A program made the translations under genes and the position numbers. A DNA stretch of 64,000 bases from Microbacterium marinilacus (GTDB lineage: Bacteria; Actinomycetota; Actinomycetes; Actinomycetales; Microbacteriaceae), in assembly GCF_019753765.1 (NCBI RefSeq), contig NZ_JAIJZW010000001.1:353127-417126 (forward strand), read 5' to 3'. Positions 38,472 to 48,696 of the stretch are shown one piece after another. The notes beneath the pieces are model-generated. The model was not told where the DNA came from and searched no databases. It saw nothing but the letters and a program-made list of their open reading frames with translations. The first letter of the stretch is position 1. Each line of letters opens with the position of its first letter.

Positions 38472-39761
38472 ATGAAGACTCGGCGAACCCTCGCCGCCGC
38501 CGGAGCGCTCGCGCTCGCCGGAGGCGCCCTCGCCGGCTGCAGCGCCCCCGCGGCGCAGGAGTCGGACGACGTGCTCACGCTGTGGCACTACGAGGGGGAC
38601 AACTCGGCCATGGGCATCGCCTGGGCCGAGGCGATGGAGGTCTTCGAGGAGGAGACCGGCGCGACGGTCGAGTTCGAGGAGCGCAGCTTCGAGCAGATCC
38701 GGCAGACGGCGAGCCAGGTGCTCAACTCGGACGAGGCCCCGGACCTCCTCGAATACAACAAGGGCAACGCCACGGCGGGCCTGCTCTCGAGCCAGGGGCT
38801 GCTCGAGCCCCTCGACGACGCGGTGGCCGAGTACGGCTGGGACGACAAGCTCGCGCCCTCCCTCCAGACCACCGCGCGCTACGACGAGAACGGCGTCATG
38901 GGGTCGGGCAGCTGGTACGGCGTGCCGACCTACGGCGAGTACGTGCAGTTCTTCTACAACACCGAGATGTTCGAGCAGTACGGGCTCGAGGTGCCGACCA
39001 CGCTCGAGGAGCTCGAGGAGGTCATGCAGGCGTTCGTCGACGAGGGCGTGACGCCGCTGGCGGAGGCCGCCGGGGAGTACCCGCTCGGCCAGCTCTGGTA
39101 CCAGCTCGCGCTGAGCCAGGCCGACCGGCAGTGGGTGAACGACTACCAGCTCTACGAGAACCCGGTGGACTTCTCCGGTCCCGAGACCGCCTACGCGACC
39201 GAGACCGTGAAGGACTGGGTCGACAGGGGCTTCATCTCCGGCGACGCCACCGGTCTGGCCGCCGAGGACGCGGGCACCGGGTTCATCAACGGCACGTACC
39301 CGATGTTCTTCTCCGGCAGCTGGTGGTACGGGCGGTTCCTCGACGAGGCGCAGGACGACTGGGCGACCTTCCTCTTCCCCGGCGCGGAGATGTCTCCGGG
39401 CTCGTCCGGCAACCTGTGGGTCGTGCCCGCGGCGTCCGGCGACAAGGACCTCGCCTACCAGTTCATCGAGATCACCCTGCGCCCGGAGATCCAGGCGCTC
39501 ATGGGAGACAACGGCGGCGTGCCCGTCGCGGCGGACGCCGCCGACCTCACGAACGAGTCGAGCGAGGAGCTGATCGCGAACTTCAACACGCTGCTCGACC
39601 GCGACGGTCTGGCGTTCTACCCCGACTGGCCGACGCCGACGTTCTACGACGAGCTCAACGCGGGGCTGCAGGGCCTCGTGAACGGCACCCTCACGCCCGC
39701 CGAGACGAACGAGCAGCTCGGCGCCGACTACGACGCGGGCCTGCCCGCCGGCGTCCGCTGA
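38472..39761 (+). CDS. CUT1 sugar-binding lipoprotein (xyloglucan oligosaccharide, inferred)
   Basis: A 429-residue extracellular solute-binding protein, family 1. Lipobox LAGC with lipidated Cys23, then LTLWHYEGDNSAMGIAWAEAMEVFEEETGATVEF and a WYGVPTYGEYVQFFYNTEMFEQYG block that is standard for oligosaccharide-binding proteins. A strong AAGGAGG ribosome-binding site precedes the ATG. It is followed by a hairpin, two permeases, a YicI-like alpha-xylosidase and a GH1 beta-glucosidase, so the ligand is probably a xylose-substituted gluco-oligosaccharide. Confidence 0.87.
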   Translation: MKTRRTLAAAGALALAGGALAGCSAPAAQESDDVLTLWHYEGDNSAMGIAWAEAMEVFEEETGATVEFEERSFEQIRQTASQVLNSDEAPDLLEYNKGNATAGLLSSQGLLEPLDDAVAEYGWDDKLAPSLQTTARYDENGVMGSGSWYGVPTYGEYVQFFYNTEMFEQYGLEVPTTLEELEEVMQAFVDEGVTPLAEAAGEYPLGQLWYQLALSQADRQWVNDYQLYENPVDFSGPETAYATETVKDWVDRGFISGDATGLAAEDAGTGFINGTYPMFFSGSWWYGRFLDEAQDDWATFLFPGAEMSPGSSGNLWVVPAASGDKDLAYQFIEITLRPEIQALMGDNGGVPVAADAADLTNESSEELIANFNTLLDRDGLAFYPDWPTPTFYDELNAGLQGLVNGTLTPAETNEQLGADYDAGLPAGVR

Positions 39762-39776
39762 CCGCACGATCGAGCC

Positions 39777-39810
39777 GCCACGGCGGGGTCCTCGCCGACC
39801 CCGCCGTGGC
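39777..39810 (+). terminator. Hairpin between binding protein and permease genes
   Basis: Perfect 14-bp stem (39777-39790 with 39797-39810) and 6-nt loop in the 59-base gap between the binding protein and first permease, ending 10 bases before the permease start. It probably reduces read-through so that binding protein is made in excess, and it may also place the permease ribosome-binding site next to the stem. Confidence 0.75.
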
Positions 39811-39820
39811 CGGAGGGAAC

Positions 39821-40819
39821 ATGACGACCTTGCAGACCCCGGCGCCGGACGCGCAGGGCCCCACCCGGGCGATCGTGACGGCGGGCGCCGCCCGTCGCCG
39901 CGGCGACGGCCACGGGATGCCCTTCCTGTCCGGCGGCAGCTACTGGTGGTATCTGGTGCCGGGCCTCGCCCTGCTGACCATCATCATCCTGGTGCCGCTC
40001 GTCTGGAACGTGTACCTGAGCTTCACCGACTACCGGGGCATCATCGCGCCGCGGTGGACGGGGCTGGACAACTGGACGCGGCTGTTCCAGGACGAGCGCT
40101 TCTGGCTGTCGTTCCGCAACAGCGTGGCGATGATCCTCGCGATGGTGATCGTGCCGACGCTGCTCGGCCTGGTCGTCGCCGCGGCGCTCTTCGACGTCAT
40201 CGGCCGCAAGTTCGGCGGGCGGACCGCGTCGTTCCTGCGGGCCACCTACTACCTGCCGCAGATCCTGCCGTCGGTGATCGCGGCGATCGTGATCGGCTGG
40301 ATCCTGCGGCCGGAGAACGGTGCGCTCAACACCATCCTGCAGGCGGTCGGCCTGGGCGGCCTCGCGGGGAGCTGGCTCGGCGATCCGCAGACGGCGCTCG
40401 GCAGCATCATGGTGGTCCTCGTCTGGATCCAGATCGGCTATCCGGTCGTGATCTTCATGGCCGCGCTCGAGCGCGTCGACCCGGAGCTGTACGAGGCCGC
40501 CGAGATCGACGGCGCGGGATGGTTCCGCCGCTTCGCCGCCATCACCCTGCCGATGATCCGTCCCGAGGTGTTCGTGGTCGCGCTGACGTGCACCATCGCG
40601 GCCCTGAAGGTGTTCGGGCCGGTCTACGCGCTCACGGGCGGCGGTCCGAACTTCGCCACCATCGTGCCGAGCTACTACTCGTACAGCCAGTTCTTCCAGA
40701 GCCAGCAGGTGGGCTACGGAGCCGCCATCGCGACGGCGCTGACGGTCGTGATCGTCGTCGTGTCCGTCCTGTTCGTCTGGGCGCAGAACCGCGCCGAACG
40801 GAAGGAGAGCGAGCGCTGA
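39821..40819 (+). CDS. Sugar ABC permease, MalF-type (CUT1)
   Basis: A 332-residue permease with about 40 cytosolic N-terminal residues and six helices. The first helix is WWYLVPGLALLTIIILVPLVWNVYLSF; the EAA loop is ALERVDPELYEAAEIDGAGWFRRFAAITLPMIRPEVFV. It contacts the second permease at 40819, whose start overlaps its stop (TGATG). No ATPase gene follows, so energy must come from an ATPase elsewhere. Confidence 0.9.
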   Translation: MTTLQTPAPDAQGPTRAIVTAGAARRRGDGHGMPFLSGGSYWWYLVPGLALLTIIILVPLVWNVYLSFTDYRGIIAPRWTGLDNWTRLFQDERFWLSFRNSVAMILAMVIVPTLLGLVVAAALFDVIGRKFGGRTASFLRATYYLPQILPSVIAAIVIGWILRPENGALNTILQAVGLGGLAGSWLGDPQTALGSIMVVLVWIQIGYPVVIFMAALERVDPELYEAAEIDGAGWFRRFAAITLPMIRPEVFVVALTCTIAALKVFGPVYALTGGGPNFATIVPSYYSYSQFFQSQQVGYGAAIATALTVVIVVVSVLFVWAQNRAERKESER

Positions 40820-41694
40820 TGAGCGCCACCACCGCCATCGTCACCCGGGGCGCCGCGCCCCGCAATCGCCGCCGCCGCACGGTCGGCGACTGGATCGTGC
40901 TCGCGATCGTCGCGATCACGGCCCTGGTCGTGCTGTTCCCGTTCCTGGTGATCCTGATCAACTCGTTCAAGTCGCCGCAGGACTACGCCACCGGCGGCCC
41001 GCTGCAGCTGCCCACCGGCCTCTACTTCGACGGCATCGCCGCCTTCTGGCAGCGGGTCGACTTCCCGCAGAAGCTCTGGAACAGCTTCTTCATCTCGGGC
41101 ACGGTGGCGGTGCTCGCCGTCGTCGTCTCCGTGCTGAACGCGTTCGCGATCGGGATCGGACGCGTCCGCGGCCGGGTGCCGCTGATCCTCGTGTTCCTGC
41201 TGGCCAACATGCTGCCGCAGGAGGTGCTGCTGTACCCGCTGTACACGCTGTTCCGCGCGGTCGGCCTGTACGACAACGTCTGGGCGGTGATCATCACCTT
41301 CGTGGTCATCCAGAGCGCGTTCGGCACCTATCTGCTGGCGAGCGTGTTCGGCACCTTCCCGAAGGAGATCCTCGAGGCGGCCTCACTCGACGGCGCGGGC
41401 CGCTGGCGGGCGCTGTGGCAGGTGATCGTGCCGGTGAGCCGGCCGACCCTGGGCGTCCTGATGGTGTTCTTCTTCATCTGGACATGGAACGAGTTCCTGA
41501 TCCCGCTCACGTTCCTGATCGGGAACGCGAACCAGACGGTGCCGGTCGCGATCAGCGTGCTGCAGGGCGACCGGCTGATGGACGTCACCACGACGAGCGC
41601 CTCGGCCCTGCTCGGGCTCATCCCGACGCTCGTGTTCTTCCTCATCTTCCAGCGCACCCTCGCGCGCGGCATCACGGCAGGAGCGGTCAAGTAA
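40819..41694 (+). CDS. Sugar ABC permease, MalG-type (CUT1)
   Basis: A 291-residue permease: six helices, conserved FPFLVILINSFKSPQDY in the first periplasmic loop and EAA loop SVFGTFPKEILEAASLDGAGRWRALWQVIVPVSRPTLGVLMVFFFIWTWNEFLIPL. The GH31 gene starts 2 bases after its stop (GTAAGCATG), so transport and hydrolysis genes are tightly coupled. Confidence 0.9.
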   Translation: MSATTAIVTRGAAPRNRRRRTVGDWIVLAIVAITALVVLFPFLVILINSFKSPQDYATGGPLQLPTGLYFDGIAAFWQRVDFPQKLWNSFFISGTVAVLAVVVSVLNAFAIGIGRVRGRVPLILVFLLANMLPQEVLLYPLYTLFRAVGLYDNVWAVIITFVVIQSAFGTYLLASVFGTFPKEILEAASLDGAGRWRALWQVIVPVSRPTLGVLMVFFFIWTWNEFLIPLTFLIGNANQTVPVAISVLQGDRLMDVTTTSASALLGLIPTLVFFLIFQRTLARGITAGAVK

Positions 41695-41696
41695 GC

Positions 41697-43859
41697 ATGA
41701 AGTTCACGGATGGATTCTGGCAGCTGCGCCCGGGAGTCGACGCGCTGTACGGGCGGGAGGCATTCGAGCTGCGGGCGGAGGGACGCGCGCTCGTCGCGCT
41801 GGTGCCGACGAAGGTCGTCGAGCGGCGCGGTGACACCCTCAACCGTCCGGTGCTGACGGTGACGCTGACCTCGCCCCTGGCGGGCGTGATCGGGGTGCGG
41901 ATCGAGCACCACCGGGGCGGACGCGACGAGCGCGGCTTCGACCTGGTCGGCGCGGAGGAGGGGCACGGCGAGGTCGTCGTGGACGGCGAGGAGGGGCGGC
42001 TCGTCAGCGGCGACGTCACCGCCGTGATCCGTCGGGGCGCGCCGTGGAGCCTCGAGTTCCGCGACACCGCCACCGGACGGCTGCTGACGTCGAGCGGAGA
42101 GAAGTCGCTCGGCTACATGCGGATCGCCCCGGGCGCCCAGGTCGATCCCGGCATCGTCGGCAACGCCCGTGCCGGCACCGACACGACACCCGCCGCGGCG
42201 TACGTGCACGAGCAGCTCGGGCTCGGCGTGGGCGAGCTGGTCTACGGCCTCGGGGAGCGGTTCGGTCCGCTCGTGAAGAACGGTCAGGCCGTCGACATCT
42301 GGAACGCCGACGGGGGCACGTCCAGCGAGCAGGCCTACAAGAACGTGCCCTTCTACGTCACCAACCGCGGCTACGGCGTGCTGGTGGACCACCCCGGTCA
42401 CGTCTCGTTCGAGGTCGGATCGGAGGCCGTCGAGCGCGTGCAGTTCTCGGCTGCGGGGGAGACGCTGGAGTACTTCGTGCTCGCGGGCGAGGATCCCGCC
42501 GCCGTGCTCGAGCGCTACACCGCGCTGACCGGGCGCCCGCCGACGCTCCCGGAGTGGTCCTACGGTCTCTGGCTCAGCACCAGCTTCACGACGTCCTACG
42601 ACGAGGCGACGGTGACGTCGTTCATCGACGGCATGGCGGAGCGCGACATCCCGCTGGAGGTGTTCCACTTCGACTGCTTCTGGATGCGCGACTTCGGCTG
42701 GTGCGACTTCGAGTGGGACCCGCGGGTCTTCCCCGACCCGGAGGGCATGCTCGCGCGCCTGCACGAGCGGGGGCTCGCGGTCTGCGTCTGGATCAACCCG
42801 TACATCGCGCAGCGCTCGCCGCTGTTCGACGAGGGGCTCCGCGAGGGCTACCTCGTGCGCCGGCCGGACGGCTCGGTGTGGCAGTGGGACCTGTGGCAGG
42901 CGGGCATGGCGCTCGTCGACTTCACGAACCCCGACGCGCGTTCCTGGTACCAGGGGCACCTGCGCCGGCTGCTGCGCCAAGGCGTCGACTGCTTCAAGAC
43001 CGACTTCGGCGAGCGGATCCCCCTCGACGTCGTCTACGCCGACGGCTCGGACCCGGAGCGGATGCACAACCTGTACGCGCAGCTCTACAACGAGGCGGTC
43101 TTCGAGGTGCTGCGCGAGGAGCGCGGGGAGGGCGAGGCCGTGGTCTTCGCCCGGTCCGCGACAGCGGGCGGGCAGCGCATGCCCGTGCACTGGGGCGGCG
43201 ACAGCACCTCGTCGTTCGCGTCGATGGCCGAGACGCTGCGCGGCGGGCTCTCGCTCGCGTTCAGCGGCTTCGCCCACTGGAGCCACGACATCGGCGGCTT
43301 CGAGGGGCTGCCGGACCCCGCGGTGTTCAAGCGCTGGGTGGCCTTCGGCCTGCTCTCGAGCCACAGCCGCCTGCACGGCTCGGACACCTATCGCGTGCCG
43401 TGGCTGTTCGACGAGGCCGAGGGCCGCGACGAGGCCGACCCGCAGAGCGCGGTCTCGGTGCTGCGGCGCTTCACGACCCTCAAGCGCCGGCTGCGCCCCT
43501 ACCTCGTGGCCGCCGGCGACGAGGCGGCGGCCACGGGCGTGCCGGTGATGCGCCCCATGGCGCTGGCCTTCCCGGACGACCCGGGCGCGGCGCATCTCGA
43601 CCGGCAGTACCTGCTCGGCCCCGACCTGCTGGTGGCTCCCGTGTTCACCGCGGAGGGGGACGTGGAGCTGTACCTGCCGGAGGGGCGGTGGACGAGCCTG
43701 CTCACCGGCGAGACGGTCGAGGGCGGGGGCTGGCGCCGTGAGCGCCACGGCTTCGACAGCCTGCCGCTGTACGCGCGGGCCGGCTCGGCCGTGATCGGCC
43801 TGGCATCCGACGACGCCGACGCGGTCGACGTCGTCCCGACCGGGGGAGACGTCCGATGA
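41697..43859 (+). CDS. yicI: GH31 alpha-xylosidase, YicI type
   Basis: A 720-residue GH31 enzyme close to E. coli YicI in length and sequence style: [18 protein letters not shown] at the start, [15 protein letters not shown], the nucleophile block [39 protein letters not shown] with Asp436, and [23 protein letters not shown] with acid/base Asp502. YicI enzymes release alpha-1,6-linked xylose from isoprimeverose and xyloglucan fragments. No signal peptide, so it acts in the cytosol on imported sugars. The released xylose would feed xylA-xylB just upstream. The stop overlaps the GH1 start by 4 bases. Confidence 0.92.
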   Translation: MKFTDGFWQLRPGVDALYGREAFELRAEGRALVALVPTKVVERRGDTLNRPVLTVTLTSPLAGVIGVRIEHHRGGRDERGFDLVGAEEGHGEVVVDGEEGRLVSGDVTAVIRRGAPWSLEFRDTATGRLLTSSGEKSLGYMRIAPGAQVDPGIVGNARAGTDTTPAAAYVHEQLGLGVGELVYGLGERFGPLVKNGQAVDIWNADGGTSSEQAYKNVPFYVTNRGYGVLVDHPGHVSFEVGSEAVERVQFSAAGETLEYFVLAGEDPAAVLERYTALTGRPPTLPEWSYGLWLSTSFTTSYDEATVTSFIDGMAERDIPLEVFHFDCFWMRDFGWCDFEWDPRVFPDPEGMLARLHERGLAVCVWINPYIAQRSPLFDEGLREGYLVRRPDGSVWQWDLWQAGMALVDFTNPDARSWYQGHLRRLLRQGVDCFKTDFGERIPLDVVYADGSDPERMHNLYAQLYNEAVFEVLREERGEGEAVVFARSATAGGQRMPVHWGGDSTSSFASMAETLRGGLSLAFSGFAHWSHDIGGFEGLPDPAVFKRWVAFGLLSSHSRLHGSDTYRVPWLFDEAEGRDEADPQSAVSVLRRFTTLKRRLRPYLVAAGDEAAATGVPVMRPMALAFPDDPGAAHLDRQYLLGPDLLVAPVFTAEGDVELYLPEGRWTSLLTGETVEGGGWRRERHGFDSLPLYARAGSAVIGLASDDADAVDVVPTGGDVR

Positions 43860-45259
43860 GCCGCGAAGACCCATCCCTCGTCTTCCCGCCGGAGTTCCTG
43901 ATCGGATCCGCCACCGCCGCCTATCAGATCGAGGGCGCGGCGGCGGAGGACGGACGCACGCCGTCGATCTGGGACACCTTCAGCCGCACGCCGGGCCGCA
44001 CCTGGAACGGCGACACGGGCGACGTGGCCTGCGACCACTATCACCGCCTCGAGTCCGACCTCGACCTGATGGCCGGGCTCGGCCTGCAGGCCTATCGGTT
44101 CTCGCTCTCGTGGTCGCGACTGATGCCGAACGGCGGCTCCGCGGTGAACGGACGCGGCCTCGACTTCTACGAGCGCCTCGTCGACGGGCTGCTCGACCGG
44201 GGCATCCAGCCGATCGCGACCCTCTACCACTGGGATCTGCCACAGGAGCTGGAGGACGACGGCGGCTGGGCGAACCGCGACACGGCCCTGCGGTTTGCCG
44301 AGTACGCCGCGGCCGCGGCCGGCGCGCTCGGCGATCGCGTGGACGCGTGGACGACGCTCAACGAGCCGTGGTGCTCCGCCTACCTCGGCTACGGCTCGGC
44401 CTCGCACGCGCCCGGCCGGACCGAGCCCGCGGCGGCGCTCGCCGCGGTGCATCACCTCAACCTCGCCCACGGCCTGGCCGTGCCCGAGATCCGCCGCGCG
44501 GCGACGAGCGATCCCGACGTGTCGGTCACGCTGAACTTCCACGTGATCCGGGGCGACGACGAGGAGGCGCGTCGGCGGGTCGACGCCCTCGCCAACCGCG
44601 CCTTCACGTCCCCGATGCTGAGCGGGCGGTACGACGCCGACCTCCTGGAGGACACCGCCGGGGTCACCGACTGGGCGTTCGTGCGCGACGGCGACCTCGC
44701 GCTGATCCGCCAGCCGATCGACCTGCTGGGGGTGAACTACTACTCGACCGTCACGGTGCGGATGTGGGACGGCCGGGGCGACCGCGAGAGCAACGACGGG
44801 CACAAGGACGCCGCCGGGTCGGCGTGGCCGGGCAGCGAGCACGTGGAGTTCCTCGCCCAGCCCGGCCCCTATACGGACATGGGCTGGAACATCGCGCCCG
44901 AGGGGCTGGAGGAGCTGCTGGTGTCCCTGTCCGCGCAGTTCCCGGCGCTGCCCCTGATGGTGACCGAGAACGGCGCCGCCTTCGCCGACGAGGTCGAGGT
45001 GGGCGCGGGGGCCGCGCGCGTGCACGATGCGGCGCGCGCGGACTACCTCCGAGAACACTTCGCCGCCGCGCGGCGCGCGATGGACCGCGGCGTCGACCTG
45101 CGCGGCTACATGGTGTGGTCGCTGTTCGACAACTTCGAGTGGGGGTACGGCTACTCCAAGCGGTTCGGCATCGTGCGGGTCGACTACGACACCCAGGAGC
45201 GGATCGTGAAGGACAGCGGGCTCTGGCTGCGGGGGCTGCTCGCCGCGCACCGCCGCTGA
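43856..45259 (+). CDS. GH1 family beta-glucosidase
   Basis: A 467-residue GH1 enzyme, normal length. N-terminal signature [38 protein letters not shown], acid/base Glu170 in TLNEPW and nucleophile Glu371 in VTENGAA, with the substrate-binding [26 protein letters not shown] near the end. Cytosolic. It would cleave beta-1,4-glucosyl units after the alpha-xylosidase has exposed them, or isoprimeverose-derived gluco-oligosaccharides. It is last in the operon and is followed by the 62-bp palindromic element. Confidence 0.92.
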   Translation: MSREDPSLVFPPEFLIGSATAAYQIEGAAAEDGRTPSIWDTFSRTPGRTWNGDTGDVACDHYHRLESDLDLMAGLGLQAYRFSLSWSRLMPNGGSAVNGRGLDFYERLVDGLLDRGIQPIATLYHWDLPQELEDDGGWANRDTALRFAEYAAAAAGALGDRVDAWTTLNEPWCSAYLGYGSASHAPGRTEPAAALAAVHHLNLAHGLAVPEIRRAATSDPDVSVTLNFHVIRGDDEEARRRVDALANRAFTSPMLSGRYDADLLEDTAGVTDWAFVRDGDLALIRQPIDLLGVNYYSTVTVRMWDGRGDRESNDGHKDAAGSAWPGSEHVEFLAQPGPYTDMGWNIAPEGLEELLVSLSAQFPALPLMVTENGAAFADEVEVGAGAARVHDAARADYLREHFAAARRAMDRGVDLRGYMVWSLFDNFEWGYGYSKRFGIVRVDYDTQERIVKDSGLWLRGLLAAHRR

Positions 45260-45268
45260 TCCGCGACG

Positions 45269-45330
45269 ATCCGTCTCTGCTCCGAGAATGCGTGCGGCAC
45301 ACGCATTCTCGGAGCAGAGCTGTATTCTCG
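45269..45330. repeat. 62-bp palindromic repeat element, copy 2
   Basis: Second copy of the element at 34346-34407. Here the stem is a perfect 20 bp (45275-45294 with 45300-45319) with a 5-nt loop, followed by the half-copy ATTCTCG at 45324-45330. It lies 9 bases after the GH1 stop and 14 bases before the 3' end of the convergent TauE-like gene. A G-C pair of copy 1 (34358/34390) is a T-A pair here (45281/45313), a compensatory change. Confidence 0.8.
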
Positions 45331-45344
45331 GCGACCCGCCGGCG

Positions 45345-46091
45345 TCAGGCCAGCAGCAGGTACAGCGCGCCCGTCACGGTGAGCAGGATGACGATCCGCT
45401 CGAACGTGCGCTGGTCGAGGCGGTCGAGCAGCGCACGGCCGAGCAGCGCGCCGGCCACGACCCCGGGCACCAGGACGAGATCGAGGAGCAGCGTGGACGC
45501 GTCGATGATGCCGAGGCCCAGCGAGAACGGCACCTTGGCGAGGTTCACGCCCGCGAAGAACCAGGCGGCGGTGCCGAGGAACTGCCGCATCGGGAACCGC
45601 GCCGCGAGGAAGTACATGGACATCACCGGACCGGCGGCGTTGGCCACCATCGTCGTGAATCCGCCGAGCGTGCCGTAGGTCGCCGCCGCCACGCGTCCGG
45701 CGGGAGCGGCCTCCTCGCCTCCCGCGGCCCGTCGCCGGCGCCAGAGCGTGACGCCGATCACGAGCAGCAGGATCGCGCCGATCGTGCGGCGGGTCCAGAC
45801 GTCGGAGGCGAAGGCGAGGAACACCGCCCCCAGTGCCAGGCCGGCCACCACGGCGGGGATGAGCGGCAGCAGCGCGCGGAGCCGGGCATGCCGTCGGTGC
45901 AGCCAGAGGGCGAACCCGTCGCCCACGATCAGCAGCAACAGCAGGGCGCCCGTCGACTCCTTGGCCGGGAGAACCGTCGCGAACAGGGCGATCGCGAGCG
46001 TGTTGGCGCCCGGCAGCGCGGCCTTCGACACCCCGACCGCGACCGATGCGACCGCGAGCGCCACCCAGGCGAGGACGGTCAGATCGGGCAT
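45345..46091 (-). CDS. TauE/SafE family sulfite/sulfur exporter-like membrane protein
   Basis: A 248-residue protein with seven or eight hydrophobic segments, starting DLTVLAWVALAVASVAVGVSKAALPGANTLAIALFATVLPAKESTGALLLLLIVGDGFALW, the hallmark of the TauE/SafE (TSUP) family. A second half repeat, GTLGGFTTMVANAAGPVMSMYFLAARFPMRQFLGTAAWFFAGVNLAKVPF, is also visible, reflecting the family's internal duplication. Substrate cannot be predicted; members export sulfite, sulfoacetate or other small anions. Its position between two polysaccharide operons seems incidental. Confidence 0.88.
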   Translation of the reverse strand: MPDLTVLAWVALAVASVAVGVSKAALPGANTLAIALFATVLPAKESTGALLLLLIVGDGFALWLHRRHARLRALLPLIPAVVAGLALGAVFLAFASDVWTRRTIGAILLLVIGVTLWRRRRAAGGEEAAPAGRVAAATYGTLGGFTTMVANAAGPVMSMYFLAARFPMRQFLGTAAWFFAGVNLAKVPFSLGLGIIDASTLLLDLVLVPGVVAGALLGRALLDRLDQRTFERIVILLTVTGALYLLLA

Positions 46092-46172
46092 CCGGCCAGG
46101 CTAGCGGGACGGCGGCGGCCGCGTGCCCACGGCGGGGTCGGCCGCCCGCCGTCCGATGACCGGACCGGACGG

Positions 46173-47198
46173 TCAGGCCCGGGGCGCGCCCGTCGACTCG
46201 CGCACGATGAGCTCGGCGGGCATCCGGACGTGGCCGCCCTCGCCGCCCGAGAGCATGTCCAGCAGGGTGCGCACGGCGGCGGCCCCCATCTCGTGCAGCG
46301 GCTGACGGATCGTCGTGAGGGTGGGGGAGCAGGCGGTCGCGTCGGGGATGTCGTCGAAGCCGATGACCGAGAGGTCGTCGGGAACGCGCAGCCCGCGCTC
46401 CGTGGCGATGCGGACCGTCTCGATCGCCGAGAGGTCGTTGGCGGCGAAGACCGCGGTGGGCGGCTCATCCGACGACAGCAGCGCGGCGGCGGCCACGGCC
46501 GCCTCCGCCCGGCGGTACCCGCCCTCGGCCACCAGCCGCTCGTCGAACGCGATGCCCGCGTCGGCGAGCGCCTCCCGGTAGCCGCGCTCGCGCAGCTGCG
46601 CCGAGACGAGGTCGCCGCGCCCGCGCAGGTGACCGATGCGACGGTGGCCGAGGGACAGCAGGTGCTCGGTGGCCAGGCGCGCGCCCGCGAGGTTGTCGGT
46701 GTCGACGGTGGCGGGCCCGGCCGGGCCCGTGTGCGGGTCGATCGCCACGGCGGGCACGACGGAGGTCGGCACGGCGACGGTCGGCGTGACGACGACCGCG
46801 CCGTCGATGAGCGTCCCGCCGAGCCGCGACAGCGAGCGCCTCTCCCACCCGACGTGGTCGCCCTCGGAGACGCTGCCCGCATACGCCAGGACGTCGTAGT
46901 CCGTGCCCTGGAGGGCCTCCGACACGCCCTGCAGCAGTTGCAGCGCGAAGGGCTCGAACTCGGCCACCAGCACCCCGACGACGCCGGTGCGCCGGCGCCG
47001 CATCGACGTCGCGACCAGCGAGCTCTCGTAGCCGAGGTCGGCGACCACGCCGAGGACGCGTTCGCTGGTCGCGTCGGCGATCCCGTCCCGCCCGTTGACC
47101 ACCTTGGAGACGGTGGCGACGGAGACCCCCGCCGCGAGCGCGACGTCGCGGATGGTGACCCTGCTGCGCGGGGTGCGGAGGGGGCCGGTGGTCGTCAT
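46173..47198 (-). CDS. LacI family regulator (BxlR-like)
   Basis: A 341-residue LacI/GalR repressor. DNA-binding part: [60 protein letters not shown] (about 13-72). Sensor domain includes [62 protein letters not shown] and [24 protein letters not shown]. It is divergent from an ABC/GH3 operon with the layout of the Streptomyces bxlEFGA xylobiose operon, whose regulator BxlR is a LacI protein. Its likely operator is the palindrome at 47260-47273. Confidence 0.88.
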   Translation of the reverse strand: MTTTGPLRTPRSRVTIRDVALAAGVSVATVSKVVNGRDGIADATSERVLGVVADLGYESSLVATSMRRRRTGVVGVLVAEFEPFALQLLQGVSEALQGTDYDVLAYAGSVSEGDHVGWERRSLSRLGGTLIDGAVVVTPTVAVPTSVVPAVAIDPHTGPAGPATVDTDNLAGARLATEHLLSLGHRRIGHLRGRGDLVSAQLRERGYREALADAGIAFDERLVAEGGYRRAEAAVAAAALLSSDEPPTAVFAANDLSAIETVRIATERGLRVPDDLSVIGFDDIPDATACSPTLTTIRQPLHEMGAAAVRTLLDMLSGGEGGHVRMPAELIVRESTGAPRA

Positions 47199-47259
47199 GA
47201 GTCCCCAGGCTAGCGCTCGCCGCGGCTTCCGGACGCGTGGCGGGCCGCCGTATGGAAAA

Positions 47260-47303
47260 CGTTATCGATAACGATTGACATTTGTTGCGACCGGTGACAA
47301 AGT
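47260..47303 (+). promoter_or_regulatory. Operator and promoter of the BxlE-like operon
   Basis: Perfect 14-bp palindrome CGTTATCGATAACG (47260-47273) with central CG, the form of a LacI operator. It is followed at once by TTGACA (-35, 47275-47280), 17 bases, and CAAAGT (-10, 47298-47303). The operator therefore abuts the -35 element, so a bound repressor would block RNA polymerase. The region also separates the divergent regulator gene, which the same site could control. Confidence 0.75.
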
Positions 47304-47376
47304 CGACGCGACGCACCGGAGGCACCGGCGACCCCGACCCGGGCGGTGCGCGACTCGATGAGGAGGACAAACGCCC

Positions 47377-48696
47377 ATGAACGCATCCAGGACACGGCTG
47401 GCAGCCACCGCCGTCGCGCTCACCGCGGGCCTCGCGCTCGCCGGCTGCGCCGGCACCGGCTCGACGGGCGGCGGCAGCGGCGACGGCTCGTCCGGCGACA
47501 GCGACACCATCGTCTGGTGGCACAACTCGAACACCGGCGAGGGCAAGGCCTACTACGACCAGGTGGCGGCCGACTTCGAGGACGCGAACCCCGGCATCAC
47601 CGTCCAGGTCGAGGCCATGCAGCACGAGGACATGCTCACCAAGCTGCAGGCGGCGTTCCAGGGCGGCAACGACGACCAGATCCCCGACGTCTACATGAGC
47701 CGCGGCGGCGGCGAGCTGCGCGCGGAGGTCGAGGGCGGGCTCGTGCGCGACCTCACCGAGGACGCCGCCGACACGATCGAGACCATCTCGGCCTTCACCG
47801 GCCAGTACACCGTGGACGACAGCGTCTACGCGCTGCCGTACTCGATGGGCCTCGTCGGCTTCTGGTACAACAAGGACCTCTTCGAGGCCGCCGGCATCAC
47901 CGACGTCTCGCAGAACCCGACGATCGAGGAGTTCTCCGGCTGGATCGACCAGCTGAAGGACGCGGGCACCACCCCGATCTCGGTCGGCGCGGGAGACAAG
48001 TGGCCCGCGGCCCACTACTGGTACTACAACGTCGTCCGCGAGTGCACGTTCGACGTCGTCGAGGCGGCCGTCGCCGACAAGGACTACTCCGACCCGTGCT
48101 TCCTGAAGGCAGGCGAGGACCTCGAGGACACGATCGCCACCGAGCCCTTCAACGCGGGCTTCCTGAGCACCCCCGCGCAGTCGGGCCCCACGTCGGCGTC
48201 GGGCCTGCTGGCGACCGGGAAGGTCGCCATGGAGCTGGCCGGGCACTGGGAGCCCGGCGTGGCCGGCGGTCTGACGGAGGACGGCAAGGTGCCGTCGTTC
48301 CTCGGCTGGTTCGCTTACCCGACCTTCGACGGGCAGGCCGGCGACCCGAACGACCAGATGGGCGGCGGCGACGCGTGGTCGGTCTCCACGGGAGCGCCCG
48401 AGGCCGCCGTGGACTTCGCGCAGTACCTGCTGTCCGACGAGGTGCAGATCGGCTTCGCCGAGCTGGACATGGGTCTGCCGACGAACCCCGCCGCCACCGG
48501 CTCGCTCGCCAACGAGACGCTCGCGCAGCTGATCCCGGTGCGCGACGGCGGCGGCAACACGCAGCTGTACCTCGACACCCGTCTCGGCCAGTCGGTGGGC
48601 AACGCGATGAACGACGCGATCGCCCTCGTCTTCGCCGGGCAGGCCGGCCCGCAGGACATCGTCGACGCGATCCAGTCGGCCGCCGAAGCGGAGTGA
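47377..48696 (+). CDS. bxlE: CUT1 sugar-binding lipoprotein, BxlE-like
   Basis: A 439-residue family 1 binding protein. Lipobox LAGC with Cys24, a Gly/Ser linker, then TIVWWHNSNTGEGKAYYDQVAADFEDANPGITVQVEAMQHEDMLTKLQAAFQGGNDDQIPDVYM. The sequence style (WYNKDLFEAAGI, DKWPAAHYWYYNVVREC) matches xylobiose/xylo-oligosaccharide binders. The next gene starts inside its stop codon (GTGA), so this operon lacks the hairpin found after three other binding-protein genes in the window. Confidence 0.85.
   Translation: MNASRTRLAATAVALTAGLALAGCAGTGSTGGGSGDGSSGDSDTIVWWHNSNTGEGKAYYDQVAADFEDANPGITVQVEAMQHEDMLTKLQAAFQGGNDDQIPDVYMSRGGGELRAEVEGGLVRDLTEDAADTIETISAFTGQYTVDDSVYALPYSMGLVGFWYNKDLFEAAGITDVSQNPTIEEFSGWIDQLKDAGTTPISVGAGDKWPAAHYWYYNVVRECTFDVVEAAVADKDYSDPCFLKAGEDLEDTIATEPFNAGFLSTPAQSGPTSASGLLATGKVAMELAGHWEPGVAGGLTEDGKVPSFLGWFAYPTFDGQAGDPNDQMGGGDAWSVSTGAPEAAVDFAQYLLSDEVQIGFAELDMGLPTNPAATGSLANETLAQLIPVRDGGGNTQLYLDTRLGQSVGNAMNDAIALVFAGQAGPQDIVDAIQSAAEAE

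Noticed and set aside
34346-45330. The paired palindromic elements considered as a CRISPR or transposon end
   Set aside because: Only two distant copies with no spacers, no cas genes, no transposase and no target-site duplications were seen.
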